Below, piece after piece: positions 22,401 through 33,840 of a DNA stretch of 64,000 bases. Both the position numbers and the translations under genes were made by a program. Origin of the DNA: Chondrosia reniformis. Taxonomy: Eukaryota; Porifera; Demospongiae; Chondrillida; Chondrillidae. Position 1 is the stretch's first letter. Every line of letters begins with the position of its first letter. The stretch is taken from the NCBI GenBank assembly GCA_947172415.1, contig OX359196.1, forward strand, positions 5,397,901 through 5,461,900, given 5' to 3'. The notes beneath the pieces were generated by a model that was not told the DNA's origin, did not search any database, and was given only the letters and a program-made list of their open reading frames with translations.

Positions 22401-25400
22401 GAATGTGACGTGCCTGCGTGTCCTCCTCACCCACATCAGAGCACATCACTCAGAGGAGACCTTTGCTCACCTCATCAACTCGCAGGATGTCAACGGACAG
22501 ACTGTGGTCCATCTAGCCGCTGGGAGTGGATGCAAGGAGTGCCTGGAAGTGTTACTGCCTTCCCCAGAGCTGGACCTTGAGTTGCGGGATAGGTGGAACA
22601 GGACTGCCATTGATGTGGCAACATCTGATTGCAGGGATTTACTCAGTAATAGAGGTAAATTGATTGGCTGTCTTTCATAGATTTAATTTCAAATCATGAC
22701 TTACGTACACACAACTAGAAACCCTGACTTGATTCTCTTAATCATAGCTTTTCACTTTGGGCTGTAATCACAGCAAATCACAGCAAATATCAGACCACCT
22801 GTGTACACATATACACGTACATACATACGTACATACATACATATGCACGTACATACATACATATGCACGTACATACATACATATGCACGTACATACACAC
22901 CTATAGCTACGTATGTATGTACGTGCATATGTGTGTAGGTGCATATTCATTCTTATGAATTCTAACTTTAGCACAAGCAATCATGTCATTATCTGTCACA
23001 ACTAAAGAGGTTGTAAATCTCTTTAACTGACTTCACTCCACATTCATTAGCATGTATGATTACACTTTTAATAGACTTCCGAGAGGTCCTTCTATCTGTG
23101 GACCAACCTAGGGATAGCATGTCCAACCAGTCAGATTCTCAGAATGAGAGTTCAAGGTTCATTGTAGGTCGGGTTAATGTCTTGAGACATTACAAGTGGG
23201 GTGACTTTGATCTCCAAGTCACTGAAGCCATATCATCATACTGCAAGTACCTCAAAGGTCATCCAGGGCGACCTGTCGGCCAAAGGTCACCTCATATGTC
23301 CAATGAGAATGGGCTGGAGGGAGAGGGGCGAAGTCCTAAGACACGTAAATGTATCATTGAAGTGTTGAGTAAGTATGACAGATTTTTTCAGCTTTATTTT
23401 AATATACTGGTGCACTACTATTATTGTGTAAAGCCTTGATGTCTCCTTCACAGAGTAGCTAATGCTTGATCTGGGTATAAAATTAATTTTCTGCTGGTAA
23501 AGTTATTTTTTATACACTTTATTGTGTGTGAGTTTTGTTTGAAGTACGTATTGGTGTGCATGGTAGGTTGAATCTCCTCCTAAATTTTTAAATATATTGA
23601 ATATTTGAATCTTTGTTGTACAAGTTTGAAAAATCTCAGAGATACTCCTAAAAGCCTACAGGTGACCCTCTTCCTGGAGGTGATAACTTTGGGGGATCAC
23701 TGGTAACGTGTCCATCCCCGCTGCTAAGGGCATCTCAGCTGACTTACTTATCATTTCTTCCGTCCTGTAGATGAGATGTACAGCCAGACTGTAGGATTGA
23801 CCATGTCCACACATCCTATTGTGGGCTACAGGTATGGACAGATGACTTGGAGACACGGAGAACTGCCCAAAGGAAATCAAGCTCGCTCTCCATTTCTCTT
23901 TCTTGGAGGCAAAGACCAATCTTCCTCGGAAGTTGTCGTCCTCCTAAAAGGTGAGATGTCGTAGAGTGTGAGTTTTGCATCTGAAATGTACGTAATATTT
24001 TTAGAGAGAGCTAAAAATATAATTATTTAAAGGAAGACTTCTAAGGGCTCTGAGGAAGGATGTTCTTCACAGAAGCAGTAGTTTGGCTCAGTGGAGCAGA
24101 AGAATAAAGAGAAGATTTGTATTCTGAGCCGAAGCTCTCAAGTTATTTGTCAGTTATAGGCTAATAGTCTTAGCTTGTTTATGTGGGAAAACAGTGTTCT
24201 AGGTCACTGGTGCAACAGATAAGTTGTAATGGAGTTCCTTGTTGTGCTGTAGGACTAGGCGGTGGAGGGCTGGATGACCTCTCACTGGCAACACTCTACC
24301 CAAAGAATATTTTGGAGCAGTATATCAGTCTGGTGAGTCATGTGACAATCATGTGAGACTGCTATTTATCTGAGGCCTGCATCACACATATGCCTTGTTG
24401 TATCACTCCACTTTAGATCAAGAAACATAAAAATGTGATAATTCATAGTCCTGCAGGTTGTGGGAAGACATACCTAGCCAGACAGCTTGCCGAGAGCTTA
24501 AAAGTGAGTAAATTCAAAATGTAATGCTAAACATTAATTGTTTATAGGATTAGGAAGAGAAATAGGAATGGGAATGGGAAAAGGTACAACAAACTAGGCA
24601 AATAAAGTAAGGAACAAATAATTAAAAATGTCTGTCTTTTGTAAGGTGCTGCTTCATGCCTCAACTTCTGTCATTCACGCGGCAATGCACCCAGGATTTA
24701 AAAAGGATGACTTGTTCAAGTTGCTGCACTATGGGGGAGCATTAGTGAGAGCAGCATCAAGTGGTTGTCATGGAGATGCTAAAGGAGGTGCAGATGAAAC
24801 CTCATCCACCCCTGGTTCACCCGTCAGCCTCAGCTCCCACTCATCAGGGTGAGTAACAGAGTTGCACAATGAGGTCACCATCACATGACTATCAACTCTA
24901 ACTGAAAGGTATAGAGAAAGTACAAATACTTGGAGATTATTATTTCCACCCACTCATGTCTCCTGAGGGATGCAATTGTGGGTGGGATGATTCAGAGTCA
25001 AAGAGTTTCCAATATTCATAGCTTTAAGACTGGCTTAAGATTTTTAAAGTCTCCTACATTTTTATGCATACATATATCCATATGAATAATATCCGATTAA
25101 TAGAGAGAGCTAGGAACAGTAGAATTGTGGTTCTCTTATTAATGATAAGTGAATAAAGTGGCTGTACTTGACACTCTCTCCTTTAGGTCTGGGTCCAGTT
25201 CAGCTTGCATCATCATTTTGGATGATTTGGATCGGATACTGCTCCCAGAAGTGTTGGGAGAGCTGTTAGAGTCCTTGGATAAAAGAGGTCCTCACAATGC
25301 CTCATGGATTGGACCGACCCATGGGAGAAATGGCATGGAGGAGTCTCACTCAGCCAGTTGTTACTACCTCCATGAAGATGTCTACTTTATTGCTACTATG

Positions 25401-28400
25401 AACAAAACCAGGTTCGCTTGCATGTACATGTACGTATGTTAACCCTATCCTATGAATATTGTTAGCCCCATCCTATGAATATTGTTAACCCCATCCTATG
25501 AATATGGGTATGTCTGGTGCATGGTTAAATTGCCACTAATAAGAATGTGTGGAAAAGGGTGGGACCATGCCCCTCCCCCACATATATAGCTGATATATTG
25601 TTATTCCATGTGGAAATGTCACCTTATATCTTGTATTCATTTGTTAGTTGTTCTTAACAGCCTACTGGCAGCCTGGCCCACATGCAAGGGCATTTCTTTA
25701 ATCACATTTTAACTGCCAATGTTTTGTCCATTTAGGGTCCAATTAGCACAGAAATGCATAATAATGATTATAATAAAATAAGGGATTCCTTCTAATTGAA
25801 TTAAACTTCTATGTATGGCACATCTTTTGACTCTGTGGGTCTCTAAAAATGTGGTGATTTAGTTGTTATCTACATTTGGTCACGCATCTCTTCCCATAAG
25901 CCCCACTCTTGTGTCATTTGGAATGTTCTTCCTCTCTGTACAGAGATGGAGTCCTAGATCAGCACACCCATGACAGATTCCGACACATTTGGCTGGCACC
26001 AGAGAAGGAGCCAATAGCAGGCATGCTAAAGAGACATTTGATGAAGAAACTCATCCATACTAACAAAGGACTTCTCCCTACCAAGTCCTCCTTGTTATAC
26101 TCGGTGGTGTACTGGGTCTTTGATGTGTGGTGTCTCCTCAACTATTACCTCCAGAAAATGGGTCTCATGGAAGCTCTTGTGGGACCTCGGCACTTCTTCA
26201 GTTGCCCGGTTGATTCAGGATCAACTGAGAATATTTTGCAGTAGGTGCAGCCATTTTGTCTTGTGAATATACATAAGCTTTGTTTGTCCTATAGTCAAAC
26301 TATTAATTTATCTTATTAGTCTGTTTACTTTCAAGACTCAGTTTTTCTTTCGAACAGTACATTTTTCAACTCTTTGAGCATCTAAGGGCATAGTTTGGTA
26401 AAAGTGGTGATATTGGGCAAAATGTTTCTATCCTGAGGGTCTTGAAAAGACTATTAGTTGACAGAAGGTATTACCACAAAACTGTGTCTGCAGCTTCTTG
26501 AGGAGTTAAGATGTACGTACTCTTTAAAAGATAAATTTGTTGCAGTCAGAAGTAGCTGTTATTGCATGGTGACTTACATACGTATGTACGTAGCTGTTAT
26601 TTGCTGCAGTTACTAATGTACAAATACATCCTTTATATGTACGTAGCTGTTATTTGCTGCAGTTACTAATGTACAAATACATCCTTTATATGTACGTAGC
26701 TGTTATTTGCTGCAGTTACTAATGTACAAATATCCCCTTTATACGTAGTTGGCTATGTACAAATACATCCTTTATATGTACGTAGCTGTTATTTGCTGCA
26801 ATTACTAATGTACACATATCCCCTTTATATGTATACGTACATAGTTGGCTGGCAGAAGTATGGAACAGCCAAATAGCTCCATATATTAGAGATGTGGTCA
26901 TCTACAGCAATCCTGGTGGAGGAGTGGAAAGGGTAGATGTCTGTAAACAAGTCCTAACAACATTGACCCAAAGAGCCTTCAAGTCCACTTCTCCTTTGGA
27001 TCAGAGGGCAACTCTCAAGTTTATACTCCAGCTGGATGGCGGTGAGGAGGGTCTGGCTATGTTAGCCGAGGCTAGGAGGAAAGGAAGGGGTGTTAGATCC
27101 CCAGCCAACTCTATACCTGATCTCAAGGAGGACAGGACACAGTATGGAATCACACGTGCTCATTCAGCAGGCTCTCTGGCCAGGAATTCACTCAATAGTA
27201 AGTTGACAAGCACCCACAATGTAGTCTGTATATATATACAGTAAAACCTGTATAATGTGTTTGGCTTGAGGCCAGCTGAACTTGGCCTGATTAGAGAGAT
27301 GCTGTGTTACGGCCCATTTTATACCATGACTTTAAGAGCCAACAAGAGTTGGTAAGCACAAAATGAGTTCCATCCACAAATCAATCGCTCAAAACATAGT
27401 ATACGATTTCTTGTTCTTCATTCAAGTACTCTACTAATTTTGAATCTTTAATAAATCTCAATATAGAATAAGTATTTTGTCTAAATGTGCTGAAGTTATC
27501 TTTGAATGATTCAGCTTTTGACTTTTGGAGCATCTAAGGGCATACATATAGACCTTTTGAAACCCTAAGTGTATCCTTCAGCATCTCAAAATATATAAGG
27601 TTGTTACATTCCATTTGATATTGGCCGGTTTATTCTTTAGATACTCCAGGAACCACACCAATGGGCACACCAAACACTAATCGCAGGGAGACACTCCCCT
27701 CCTCATTCCAGCCCCCTAAGCTGCCACAGCCATCCACTGTGGCTCACTCATTAGTGGAAGCAGACTCTCCAACTGCTGCCAACAAATCTGCTTCATTGCC
27801 CCTTCACACTCCACCTCCTAGTAAAAGTAAGTACCCATATATCATTAGCAGGGCTGGTGAACCAGATCCAGTAGACTGCCAGCAACTGCTGGATCAATAA
27901 TTTGAATACCAAACTGATTGTGTATTTGTGTTATATATTGCACATATCTATGTATGTATGTATGTATTTCTTGCCTCATGGCAACCATTTTCTAACACCG
28001 GTTACCCTAGTGATAGGATACCATATAAATTGTAAACTTTTTTACTGTTGCAGAGGAATGGAGAGGTTCAGATAAGAAAAAGAAAAGTTTTGGACGTGTG
28101 TTTAACAAGAAGAAAAACAAGTACACATAAACTACTTGATTGGTAATCAATTTGCTTTAACTGTTTTATCTCTTGGTACATAGAACTCCAGAGAGTTCAC
28201 AGGAACCAAGTCCCATTTTGCCTGTCAAAAATGGAAATGAAAATTCCAACATATCCCCAATTCATGACACAGCAAAGGGCAATACACGCAAGGGTATAGA
28301 TGACATCATGGAGATGGTCTATATGCTGGGATCTGATAGACTTGATGAACAACGGTCCCCACTGCCTCTCCACCGACCACCATTTCCTGCTCTAAATGGC

Positions 28401-28730
28401 CTTGATGTTTCTCCCTTGACTCAGGGGGGCAGTTCATGGATGCCAACTTCACATTTCATGGCACCTCCTGAGCAGAAATCCAAGAGGTCGAGTAATGTCT
28501 CACCGGGTCTCTCTCCTCTTCCACCTCACGTAGCTCTGTATGAAGAAGCTTCTAGACTGTCTCCGAGCTCCAGTCAGGGAGAGGAGGACGGAAGTACTCC
28601 TGTCGTCAGTACCAGTCAGCGGGGTGACAGTACCAGTTGCCCTGGAGACTTGGGACACCAGTATAGCCAGCAGTCTTCAAGGAAGGGCAGTTTAATCCAA
28701 TCGGAGCTCCAACCTTCAGTAGACTTATAG
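16460..28730 (+). CDS. CTTNBP2: CTTNBP2-like protein: coiled coil, ankyrin repeats, AAA+-like P-loop module (complete, 17 exons)
   Basis: Cortactin-binding protein 2 family: cytoskeletal scaffold in vertebrate neurons. Exons: 16460-16748, 17045-17218, 18783-18944, 21501-21600, 21748-21898, 22363-22654, 23075-23368, 23771-23950, 24253-24332, 24417-24503, 24646-24848, 25187-25411, 25944-26240, 26845-27197, 27641-27826, 28054-28120, 28184-28730. Phases agree throughout, giving 1,228 aa. Residues 18-75 form a charged coiled coil. Ankyrin-type repeats occupy about 165-385 (DCLQILLEYGADPN; QTVVHLAAGSGCKECLEVLL). A GRVNVLRHYKW module follows. The P-loop region has Walker A SPAGCGKT (585-592), Walker B IIILDDLD (679-686) and ATMN as likely sensor 1. 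WLAEVWNSQIAP and a Ser/Pro-rich tail end the protein. The order matches CTTNBP2; the N-terminal coil is much shorter than in vertebrates. NAV proteins share a similar ATPase fold but lack ankyrin repeats. An extra exon in the 1.56-kb intron 2 cannot be excluded. Confidence 0.9.
19457..19582 (+). mobile_element. Severely 5'-truncated LINE 3' end with 14-bp target-site duplication
   Basis: A 98-bp insert is flanked by the exact direct repeat AATCTACCAATTAT (19457-19470 and 19569-19582). Its 3' part (GGCTACCTCCTGCCAAGGAG) matches the 3' end of the LINE at 58.88-60.21 kb (GGCTACCTCCTGCATAGGAG), and it ends in a (GAT)n tail. It lies in intron 3 of the CTTNBP2-like gene. Target duplication plus a simple-repeat tail is the signature of target-primed reverse transcription. 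Confidence 0.85.
20314..20565. mobile_element. hAT-like MITE with 8-bp direct flanking repeat
   Basis: Non-coding element of about 236 bp with inverted ends: left CTGTATAGCGGGAAAATTT, and right end, reverse-complemented, CCGTATACTGGGAAGATTT. Each is followed by GGCGA. The 8-bp direct repeat TAGTCTTA flanks it (20314-20321 and 20558-20565). Eight-base target duplications are typical of hAT elements. It lies in intron 3 of the CTTNBP2-like gene. A diverged relative of one end (ACCGTATAGCCGGGA) is seen near 19396. Confidence 0.8.
21278..21332 (+). repeat. Short tandem repeat with three TGTGACGTAAT motifs
   Basis: Two and a half copies of a 21-bp unit (TGTGACGTAATACCTAACCCA). Each holds TGACGTAA, which resembles a CREB/ATF half-consensus. 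It is intronic, about 170 bp upstream of exon 4 of the CTTNBP2-like gene. Regulatory meaning is not shown. Confidence 0.7.
22800..22945. repeat. ACATACATATGCACGT tandem and inverted repeat (hairpin-forming)
   Basis: Several 20-bp units of ACATACATACATATGCACGT are followed by the reverse complement (ACGTATGTATGTACGTGCATATG). The stretch could fold into a long AT-rich hairpin. It is intronic in the CTTNBP2-like gene. Confidence 0.8.
25440..25508 (+). repeat. 24-bp tandem repeat (CCATCCTATGAATATTGTTA), three copies
   Basis: Three consecutive near-identical copies directly after the donor of CTTNBP2-like exon 12. Confidence 0.8.
26575..26844 (+). repeat. 53-bp tandem repeat abutting CTTNBP2-like exon 14
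   Basis: A 53-bp unit (TACGTAGCTGTTATTTGCTG, CAGTTACTAATGTACAAATA and CATCCTTTATATG in order) starts at about 26587, 26640 and 26693, then continues with diverged copies up to the splice acceptor at 26843-26844. A diverged unit near 26745 carries TACGTAGTTGGCT, a copy of the exon 14 boundary. Confidence 0.85.
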
Positions 28731-28977
28731 TAACATTTATACAGGTTTTCAGCATCATTATTGTTTTTATATACCAGTTATAACATATATACACTATATT
28801 CATTATAAATTGGTCTCCTTGGCTGTCTTCGTTATAATTCGATTCAACTACGTAGCAGCAGTATGCATATATATGGACAATCGACATGTATAGCTGTCGA
28901 TTGTAACAGCGGACAGTGGACACTTTTGTCTCCTTGGAAATACAAGTAGGTAAACATTTGCGCCTATGTGACAAAAA
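28731..28977 (+). promoter_or_regulatory. Intergenic gap / presumed promoter of the downstream coiled-coil gene
   Basis: 247 bp between the CTTNBP2-like stop and the next ATG, on the same strand. It should include a 3' UTR and the next promoter. The inverted pair GACAATCGACA/GCTGTCGATTGT is seen at 28876-28902. No other element is recognised. Confidence 0.5.
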
Positions 28978-31445
28978 ATGGCTGCTGTATCGATGGGTGG
29001 CAAAACTTGCACGAAAGTATCGTTCCCAAAGAGTGAAATGAAAATGCGGTGTCGGCTCGACAGTGAAGAAATTATCGTTAGAAAAAAGCAGAAAGAGGTT
29101 TGATAATGAGTCGTAATCAAGTGATGCTTGATCGTACACTTTCGTTGTTATTGTTTGATATGCAAAACTTTGCAATTTGCGAAGTGGTACGTGCGCACAG
29201 TACACCATGCAGCATTTCCTTTTCCAGCGTGTCCAGAAGGCGCTTAACGGTTGGGAACAGTATCAGCAGATGCAAAGAGATGCGAAATTGGTTTACTTGA
29301 AGGAGAAAGTACAACTCCAACGGGAGATGATTAGCAAAAACGACCTACTTATGGAACAAAGAAGAAAAGAAATGGAAATTCAGCGTAGACAAGTAAAGTA
29401 GTTTATAGGTGTTTTATCCACTTCTTCTTCCTAGTCGTATCATGATGTAGCTTCTTCCTCTTTGATAGAAATTTGAGGAGAAGAGAAATGAACACAGAAG
29501 ACTATTTCAATCTATCAGACAGAAGGAGCTGAAATGTAGGCTTGCTACTGCATGCATTCTTAGATTCCTAGTAAATTAATATTAGATTTCCCTAGAGTAT
29601 TGAAACTTTCAGGTAGTGCATAGGGAAGATTCTCTGAATATACATAATGTATCACTGACTATATTTAATGATACAATAAGAATGTACATAGAAAGAAAAA
29701 CAAATAAAATGTATTTGTGCATTTAGTTTTTGATTGGAAATTATTGTTACTAATGTTTCAATATCCTGTAGTGGAAGAGCAGCGAATGAAGAATAAAGCA
29801 CTTGCTTGTAGAGACGAAGATGAAAAAGAGCAAACTGAGGATGTACCTGTTATAGCACCTCAGGGAAGAGGGGGGGATGATTTGCATGAAGTAGATAGCA
29901 ATAACAGGCTGTCATATGCAGGGGAGACCAGTGAAAGTGCTGACATAGAGGGTAGATCAAGACTAGCAATCATGCTAAGAGGTCAGCTGAATCAGCTCAG
30001 TTTTATTTTAATGCATAAAATGGCTGAAGTGTAAGAAATGGACTAATTTGCCTAATTCATTAATTGTAGAATTATACCTCATAAAATTAAAGCATTTTAT
30101 ATTTTAGACATATTAACTTTGTATACGTATGTATGCATATGTATTTACGTATATTTATCGAATAGGTGCATATATGACATTGTACATATGTAAGAAGCAC
30201 CTACATTCCAAGGACCCCCTTTTGTGTTCAATATTTTGCAGCTTTGGGTGTGACAGGACAAGTTGAATTAGACTTCCTATGGAACAAGTTAGCATCTCAA
30301 AAGGAGCAAAAACTAAGAAAACTAGAAATGCAACTCCAGCAATTAAAGGTAAAAGCAATTGAATAATCTTGCATTTACACCTGTCTCATTCGTTCTGTTC
30401 ACAAAGGATGATCCTGGGATGAGTCCATTCCTGAAACAATGTCTGCAAACCTTTGAATTGCCATACACCAATCAGACTAAAGTGAGTTATATAGATATAT
30501 ATGTATATCATAGAATAGAATGTACATACGTATATCACCATTATATATATCTGGATTTTTCAATATACTGTATGTGTTACTGTGTTGAATCAAATAGTCA
30601 TCAGATCATGTATAGTAAAGAGGCTGCTGCTCCTCATATAAGCTGAGTGCTTAACTCCATTTTTATTACATGCTTTGTTGAAATAGCTAAATGTTTGTAT
30701 TTATTATTGATATGCTGACTACTTGTATGTGTAGTATTTATGGGAGGATATTAGACAGGAACAAATAAGAGGTATGAGTCACCAGAGGAGGAATAGCTAT
30801 CCTCCTGTAACAACTGGAGGACTCAGAGGAAGACAACTCCTTTCACTCATGTATACTGCTGCTCTTCAGAATGAACACAAGGCTAGTCGTATGATGAACC
30901 AAAAGCACTTTCAGCAAACAATAGTTGATGGATCTGTAAGCAATATAATTTCAGAGAAAAATCTTGAGCCCATCAGTACAGTTCTAAAGACATTAAGGAG
31001 GCAATTTAAAACAGAGTTAGATAAACTTACAACCAAAACAAAATGTAATGGAACTGTCAATGATTCCCAAGACACTAAAAAGAAAGCCATATTTGTTGTC
31101 TCAAACCAGAAAGAGCATTGTCAAGATTTAAAAGAGAAAAAAACTAGTCATCTCCCTCCTATCACAGAAGAATCTGTTGTAGCTGTGGCACAGGAATCTC
31201 CAATGCACACTGACTGCATCAGAACTTGGAGTGCTAAAAGTATACAGGACCAAAAGCTACCATTTCAAGGTCTTCCTACCAAAGTTCCCAGTAGGGTTGA
31301 TTGCCAAACTGGTATCAGCAAGAGAAAGGCAACATGGCTACCTCTTGATATGAATGCATTAACTGAATCAAAGGAAGTACTAGTACAAAATTTAGGTAGT
31401 GGCCATTACAAGCATGGAGCTGCAAAACTCTGGAAAACCAACTAG
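28978..31445 (+). CDS. Unrecognised 484-aa coiled-coil protein (complete, 7 exons)
   Basis: I do not recognise the family. Exons 28978-29097, 29228-29392, 29469-29535, 29772-29981, 30242-30348, 30407-30481 and 30735-31445 join in consistent phase to 484 aa, all with GT-AG sites. The first donor (GAG|GTTTGA) is the weakest. Residues about 41-130 form a strongly charged coiled coil (RVQKALNGWEQYQQMQRDAK; LMEQRRKEMEIQRRQ). An acidic stretch follows. A second helical region holds LGVTGQVELDFLWNKLASQK. The last exon is Lys/Ser-rich and low in complexity. There is no signal peptide or membrane segment. Glu/Lys/Gln-rich coils of this kind are common in cytoskeletal or ciliary proteins, but that is only a resemblance. 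An ATTAAA poly(A)-like signal lies near 31503. Confidence 0.75.
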
Positions 31446-31624
31446 TTATTTTTATTCTTTATTTAAAAAAATAGTCGTGTATATTTTAATAGTACAAACT
31501 TTTATTAAACAATGTTTTAAATTTTTCCTAAGTAAATTGTAAAATAATATAGTCTACATCCTGTAAAAAGTTTTTTTAATTCTCTTCAATATTTATTTTA
31601 CATATCACAACGAGAAAAAAGAAG

Positions 31625-31775
31625 AAAAAACGACCCAAGCGTGTTTGGAACTCAATGGGTTCCCAGACCCTTCAACAAATATCGCGATATGCTAACGATA
31701 AGGAAAAAAGAGAAAAAACGTCCATTCTCAGTTGGTTCCAACAAATATCGCGATATACAGACGATAAGAAAAAGA
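31625..31775 (+). repeat. Direct repeat with AACAAATATCGCGATAT core
   Basis: Two copies about 65 bp apart (near 31673 and 31738) share AACAAATATCGCGATAT followed by ACGATAAG and an A-rich GAAAAAA stretch. A third related copy (ATTATCGCGATATGCTGACG) occurs near 34238. The palindromic TCGCGA core makes the copies easy to recognise. Confidence 0.75.
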
Positions 31776-31784
31776 AAAAAACCA

Positions 31785-32155
31785 GTCACGTTAGCCAGCA
31801 GAGACTGCTGTTACCGTCGAGCACCACGAGGAGGTGTGACTTGGATTTTGCTCGACGCAGGGAGTTCACGTTACCATCCACAATGCGAGCCGTCCTTCCA
31901 TCGCTGGTCGTCTGGGGCCAGGATCGTTGGTAACGCCTAACTGGTGCAGTTTCGGCTTTGGTAGTCACAGAGTGACAGAACCGGCCTTATCCCTCCCCGG
32001 GTTCCGTTGTATCGATAAATCGATAATTGGTGAGCACATCCCCATGGCACCAACCGATACAGGGCAGCTACGGAACCTAGACACTGCCAAGCCAACGAGT
32101 TCGGACTTACTTCCTTACACGAGGCTCCACGCTGGCAGGCCTGAATGGTCATGTT
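31785..32155. other. GC-rich island of unknown nature
   Basis: About 370 bp that are clearly more G+C-rich than the surrounding sequence and contain several CpGs. They are overlapped by modest ORFs on both strands (plus 31927-32157; minus 31937-32152) with no recognisable protein similarity. It could be a SINE-like retroelement body, an old gene fragment or foreign DNA. No tRNA A/B boxes are convincing on either strand. Confidence 0.5.
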
Positions 32156-32353
32156 AAAATGGACTATTTATATGCAACTACGTTGTGAAATGATAAAGAA
32201 AAAAAGGAAAAAACTGATTACCTTTGTAATTGATCCAATTCCAGAAGCTTCCTTTTATTCTATACGCTTCTCTCTCGCATCACTCTGCCACCAGCGCGGT
32301 GGTGATGGAAGTGGAAATATACTAGTTATAAATATGCACTATATTCAGTTCCT

Positions 32354-32550
32354 AAGTATGGCTGGTGCTTAACATTTTATACAATAATAGTGTTATAGTT
32401 TATTATATTAATTTAAGCACCAGCTATACTTCTGTACTAATGCTGGTGCTTAACCACTTTAGTATACAAAAGTGGTTAAGCACCGTCAAATATAGTACAC
32501 ATTTAGTACACAGTATAATAGTATAATAGTATAAACTTAAGCACCAGCTA
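32354..32550. repeat. GGTGCTTAA inverted-repeat cluster with 16-bp perfect hairpin
   Basis: A perfect 16-bp inverted repeat GGTGCTTAACCACTTT (32445-32460) pairs with 32469-32484 across the 8-base loop AGTATACA. Flanking copies GTATGGCTGGTGCTTAA (about 32355) and TTAAGCACCAGCTATAC (about 32413 and 32535) form further inverted pairs. Confidence 0.85.
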
Positions 32551-32935
32551 TACTTAACGCATATAATCTATGCTTATCAAGACAACGCCGAGTTAGCATA
32601 CTCACGCCAAGTTACTCGAGGTTTTTCGTTCGTATTTTCTTTCTTTAATGGCCTGCAGCAAATCTAGAGTTGACTTAAAGAGGAAGAACAATAGATTTTG
32701 GAAAGCGTTATGTTTGAATTAAGGTTCGATTGATAGCCCGGGGTCTAGCTGTTCTTCAAGCGATGATTAAAGCTTTTACTTCTGTATTTAGGCTTGTAAA
32801 TGGAACGAAACCTTGAACGACGATATAGACAGTTTTGTTCAATGTCTACCATAATGATGATCATTAATGAATATGAATAATAGCAAGATGACTGATGATA
32901 AAACAGGGTGTAGCAGTGAGATAAGCCTTGGTCAG

Positions 32936-32962
32936 GCGAGCAAAAATTTTTTTGCTCGCTTC
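32936..32962. repeat. Palindrome GCGAGCAAAAA / TTTTTGCTCGC
   Basis: An inverted repeat with an A/T centre, followed by TTCACTCGC. It may mark the end of a small repeat element. No function is inferred. Confidence 0.6.
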
Positions 32963-33539
32963 ACTCGCAATTTCTTTATTCTCATTTTTTGATCATAATT
33001 TAACATTTTACATTCAATGACATGTTACAAAACAAAAGTACATGTTTAAAGTGAACACATGATGATATGCCGTTATCTTGAAGAACAGTTCAGGTATAAT
33101 TCCCAAAAAATTTTAAAAGTTTATATGTACGTATATAATACGAGTTCATACGCAACTATTGTAACACTTAATTTATACGTCAATACATCGTTTTTGCAAA
33201 TGGCGGCGTTCAGGAAGCTTTAGTTAACGAAGCTTTTCTGTCGCTATTTATAATGCTCAGGACACTTAAGCGTCCTCAATCGTTAGGATTAAGAATATAT
33301 ATATTAAAGCCCAACGATGCGGCCAAGTAGTTCGAGTTAATTCGGGGGGGGCAGCCCCACGAGTTTTTAAACTCGAAATACTTGTTTCTTCCTCGGCTGA
33401 GAAATTATTGGTCCGGCAGCTGCCGGCTGGCCGGACCTTGTACTACGCCTATGTAAAAGTATATAAGGTACAAACTAATCGTGTATAGTAAACACGATTA
33501 GTATACAGTATACGTAGCATAGGATGGCGCTTTGGGGGC

Positions 33540-33840
33540 GATCGGTAGACACCTGAATACACTTAACAGTTAGCTATGTTAGTGCTTGCCGGTACTTAAA
33601 GCAAAAAGTGACTTATAATTAAGCACCGGCAGGCTTATAAGATGGGCGTATGACAGTTGGCAGACACCTGGACCCCCTGAACTGTCAGTTTGAGGCTTGG
33701 CGGTGCTTGGAGCAAAAAGTGACTTAAGCACTGGCAAGCTTATAAGATTGGCGTAGGACAATTGGCAGACACCTGGACCCCCTTAACTGTCAGTTTGAGA
33801 CTTGCCGGTGCTTAGAGCAAAAAGTGACTTAAACACCGTA
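33540..33840 (+). repeat. 105-115-bp tandem repeat, three copies, with GGTGCTTA core
   Basis: Three units begin with TAGACACCTG/CAGACACCTG at 33546, 33661 and 33766. Each contains AGCAAAAAGTGACTTA flanked by GCCGGTGCTT-like and AAGCACCGGC-like inverted motifs, so each unit can form a hairpin. The core matches the cluster at 32.35-32.55 kb. Confidence 0.8.

Noticed and set aside
28606..29208. 200-aa minus-strand ORF
   Set aside because: Overlaps the CTTNBP2-like last exon and first exon of the coiled-coil gene in antisense; composition looks random.
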